Below are positions 62,807-64,000 of a stretch of 64,000 bases of DNA, piece by piece. The notes beneath the pieces were generated by a model. It was not told the DNA's origin, made no database searches, and saw nothing but the letters and a program-made list of their open reading frames with translations. The position numbers and the translations under genes were made by a program. How positions within the stretch are numbered: the first letter of the stretch is position 1; each line of letters opens with the position of its first letter. The DNA comes from Desulfotruncus arcticus DSM 17038 (GTDB lineage: Bacteria; Bacillota; Desulfotomaculia; Desulfotomaculales; Desulfallaceae), in assembly GCF_900113335.1 (NCBI RefSeq), contig NZ_FOOX01000003.1, positions 248,001 through 312,000 on the forward strand, read 5' to 3'.

Positions 62807-63148
62807 TTATTTGGCATTTAGTTCCTTAATTGCATCGGCAATCATATCCACACCAAGGCCGCCGTGGAACCGGGGCTGGCCGTTGATTACGGTCAGAGGC
62901 AGTCTGACATTGGTTAAAATCTTTTCGATTTCCGGGTAATTTTTTATTTCACTGGTGCTGACATCAATAAAACTGGTTTCTACCTGATCACCAAAAGCAA
63001 ATTTAAGCTTATCGCCTAATTCAGCCGCTTCTTCCTTCATCGTTTTTGCAGGTCCACATCCAGTGGCTCCACTGCCGCAGCCTCAGCCACCTGAGGGAAT
63101 CGGCGCGTCAATGCCGAAAACCTGTACTAATGTTTTTTGTTGTTCCAT
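62807..63148 (-). CDS. Thioredoxin-like protein with in-frame TGA, candidate selenoprotein
   Basis: From ATG 63148 (AAGGGAGG 10 bases upstream) the frame runs 21 codons to a TGA at 63085-63083 and then stays open to 62807. Reading TGA as selenocysteine (U) gives a 113-residue protein with PSGGUGCGSGATGCGPAKTM, followed by a thioredoxin-like fold with a cis-Pro region VRLPLTVINGQPRF. The U sits where a redox Cys is expected beside GC. A hairpin CAGTG-GAGC-CACTG starts 10 bases after the TGA and could act as a bacterial SECIS. Alternatively a nonsense mutation leaves a 77-residue piece from ATG 63040. Confidence 0.7.
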
Positions 63149-63480
63149 AAAAATTAAGCCTCCCTTAGTGTCTTAAATTTATTTTTATATGTTAACCAGA
63201 AAAGTAGAAACAACACTGTTCTGTTGTTTACTATTATAGCAATAATTATATTATCAGTATATTTCATTTAATATATTTTATGGTACTACTAAAAAATAAA
63301 CAAGTCAATGTTATCTTTTTAGTTTATCTCGTTAACCGCCGCTAAGACTCCCGCCTCTACAGGCGGGAGTCTTAGCGGCGATAAACTCGAAATAAGTGCG
63401 ACTAAGGTTCAGGTGGGGTCAAAACCCCACCTGAACCAAGTCTTCTTTATTGTTTGTGATAATTGCTGCAAGTATTGCGA
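63149..63480. other. Intergenic region with two tandem long hairpins
   Basis: No gene is supported. It is AT-rich to about 63320, then holds a perfect 20-bp inverted repeat (63337-63356 with 63361-63380, loop CTAC; outer arms GTTTATC/GATAAAC) and a perfect 14-bp one (63406-63419 with 63424-63437, loop CAAA). The first resembles transposon-end hairpins; the second may terminate sbcC on the minus strand. Confidence 0.7.
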
Positions 63481-64000
63481 TCAAGCCACTATAAACTTGG
63501 CCACGCTGCCTTTTTCAGAAGGCTTAACTTCAAGCCTGGCGTCTATCCGCTCTTTTAGTTCCGGCACGTGGGAAATTATTCCCACCAGACGGCCGCCTTT
63601 TTGTAAATCAACCAGGGCCCGTAAAGCCATATCCAGTGCTTCGGTATCAAGTGTGCCGAACCCCTCATCTACGAAGATTGTATCCAGGTGGATGCCTCCG
63701 GCGTAGGATTGGACGACGTCTGCCAGCCCCAGGGCCAGGGAAAGCGAGGCCAGAAAGGTTTCCCCCCCCGACAGGGTTGCCACGCTGCGGGCTACGCCGG
63801 TATAAGCGTCGAAAACCTCCAGCTCCAGTCCCCCGGCGGCGTTCCTGCGGGCACGGTCCAGGGTGCGTTGCAGGTGGTAGCGGCCCCGGCTCATCAGTTT
63901 AAGCCGTTCTGTTGCCGCAACAGTCACATCATCCAATAATGCTCCGAGCACAAAGCGCTGAAAGGTTATTCCGTAATTATTTTTACCGTTGGCTACATCC
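63481..64000 (-). CDS. sbcC: Exonuclease subunit SbcC, C-terminal part (runs off the window)
   Basis: The frame is open through the right edge; only the last 173 or so residues are here. FQRFVLGALLDDV, LMSRGRYHLQR, the ABC signature LSGGETFLASLSLALGLADV and Walker B LDTIFVDEGFGTLD are those of the SMC-like SbcC/Rad50 nuclease subunit. It works with SbcD on hairpin and double-strand DNA ends. sbcD would be expected upstream, outside the window. Confidence 0.93.
   Translation of the reverse strand, partial: DVANGKNNYGITFQRFVLGALLDDVTVAATERLKLMSRGRYHLQRTLDRARRNAAGGLELEVFDAYTGVARSVATLSGGETFLASLSLALGLADVVQSYAGGIHLDTIFVDEGFGTLDTEALDMALRALVDLQKGGRLVGIISHVPELKERIDARLEVKPSEKGSVAKFIVA

Noticed and set aside
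1-64000. CRISPR array, tRNA or rRNA genes
   Set aside because: No regularly spaced repeats and no cloverleaf or rRNA segments were recognised on reading.

Overview
The window comes from a low-to-mid GC, Gram-positive, spore-forming anaerobe. The best fit is a Desulfotomaculum-like member of the Peptococcaceae; this is inferred from gene content and style, not from a search. Supporting signs are purine-rich ribosome binding sites with frequent TTG/GTG starts, a PASTA-bearing SpoVD/FtsI-type transpeptidase, a DacF-type carboxypeptidase, a soluble PAS kinase of sporulation-kinase type, an oxygen-sensitive 4-hydroxybutyryl-CoA dehydratase, and a candidate selenoprotein. No rRNA, tRNA or CRISPR array was seen.

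Layout. 1-5.9 kb: a TauE/SafE (TSUP) exporter with a two-helix partner, an HtrA protease, an acyl-CoA ligase and a small beta/gamma-crystallin-like protein. 6-21 kb: a radical SAM protein, a Cache-type chemoreceptor behind a promoter that carries a CRP/FNR-type palindrome, a LarA-family protein, FeoA/FeoB, DacF, a Na/Pi symporter, a soluble CZB chemoreceptor, a Fur regulator, patatin and DedA proteins. 20.8-22.7 kb: a MetE-like protein overlapping a PHP phosphatase. 23-39.4 kb: the division and cell wall cluster mraZ-rsmH-ftsL-spoVD/ftsI-murE-murF-mraY-murD-ftsW-murG-murC-murB-murA, with a clear MraZ operator. It stops after murA without ftsQ/A/Z and is interrupted by three copies of a structured dispersed repeat and by REP-like palindromes. 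39.5-44.5 kb: a PAS histidine kinase, a secreted DUF2680-type protein, two small helical proteins, and queuosine genes queD-queE convergent with queC.

44.8-53.5 kb is a catabolic island: an AbfD-type dehydratase, a CoA ligase, a short-chain dehydrogenase and an MFS transporter, followed by a sigma-54 activator diverging from a PucR-type regulator. The divergent region holds a textbook sigma-54 promoter and two matching 14-bp operators. 54.6-56.5 kb is an IS200/IS605 element with frameshifted tnpA and a tnpB that lacks the usual RuvC-II glutamate. After it come a BaiN/HI0933-type flavoprotein, an ABC-F ATPase and a YhhN-like membrane protein. 60.7-62.7 kb is a YtrA-type unit (frameshifted ABC-2 permease, GntR regulator, ABC ATPase) behind a 36-bp operator. 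The right end holds a thioredoxin-like gene with an in-frame TGA (candidate selenocysteine) and the 3' end of sbcC.

The most interesting signals are the probable new selenoprotein, the three-copy RNA-like repeat inside the cell wall cluster (possibly an IscB omega-RNA/HEARO-type mobile RNA), a second three-copy noncoding family with a conserved loop, and the sigma-54 control region.
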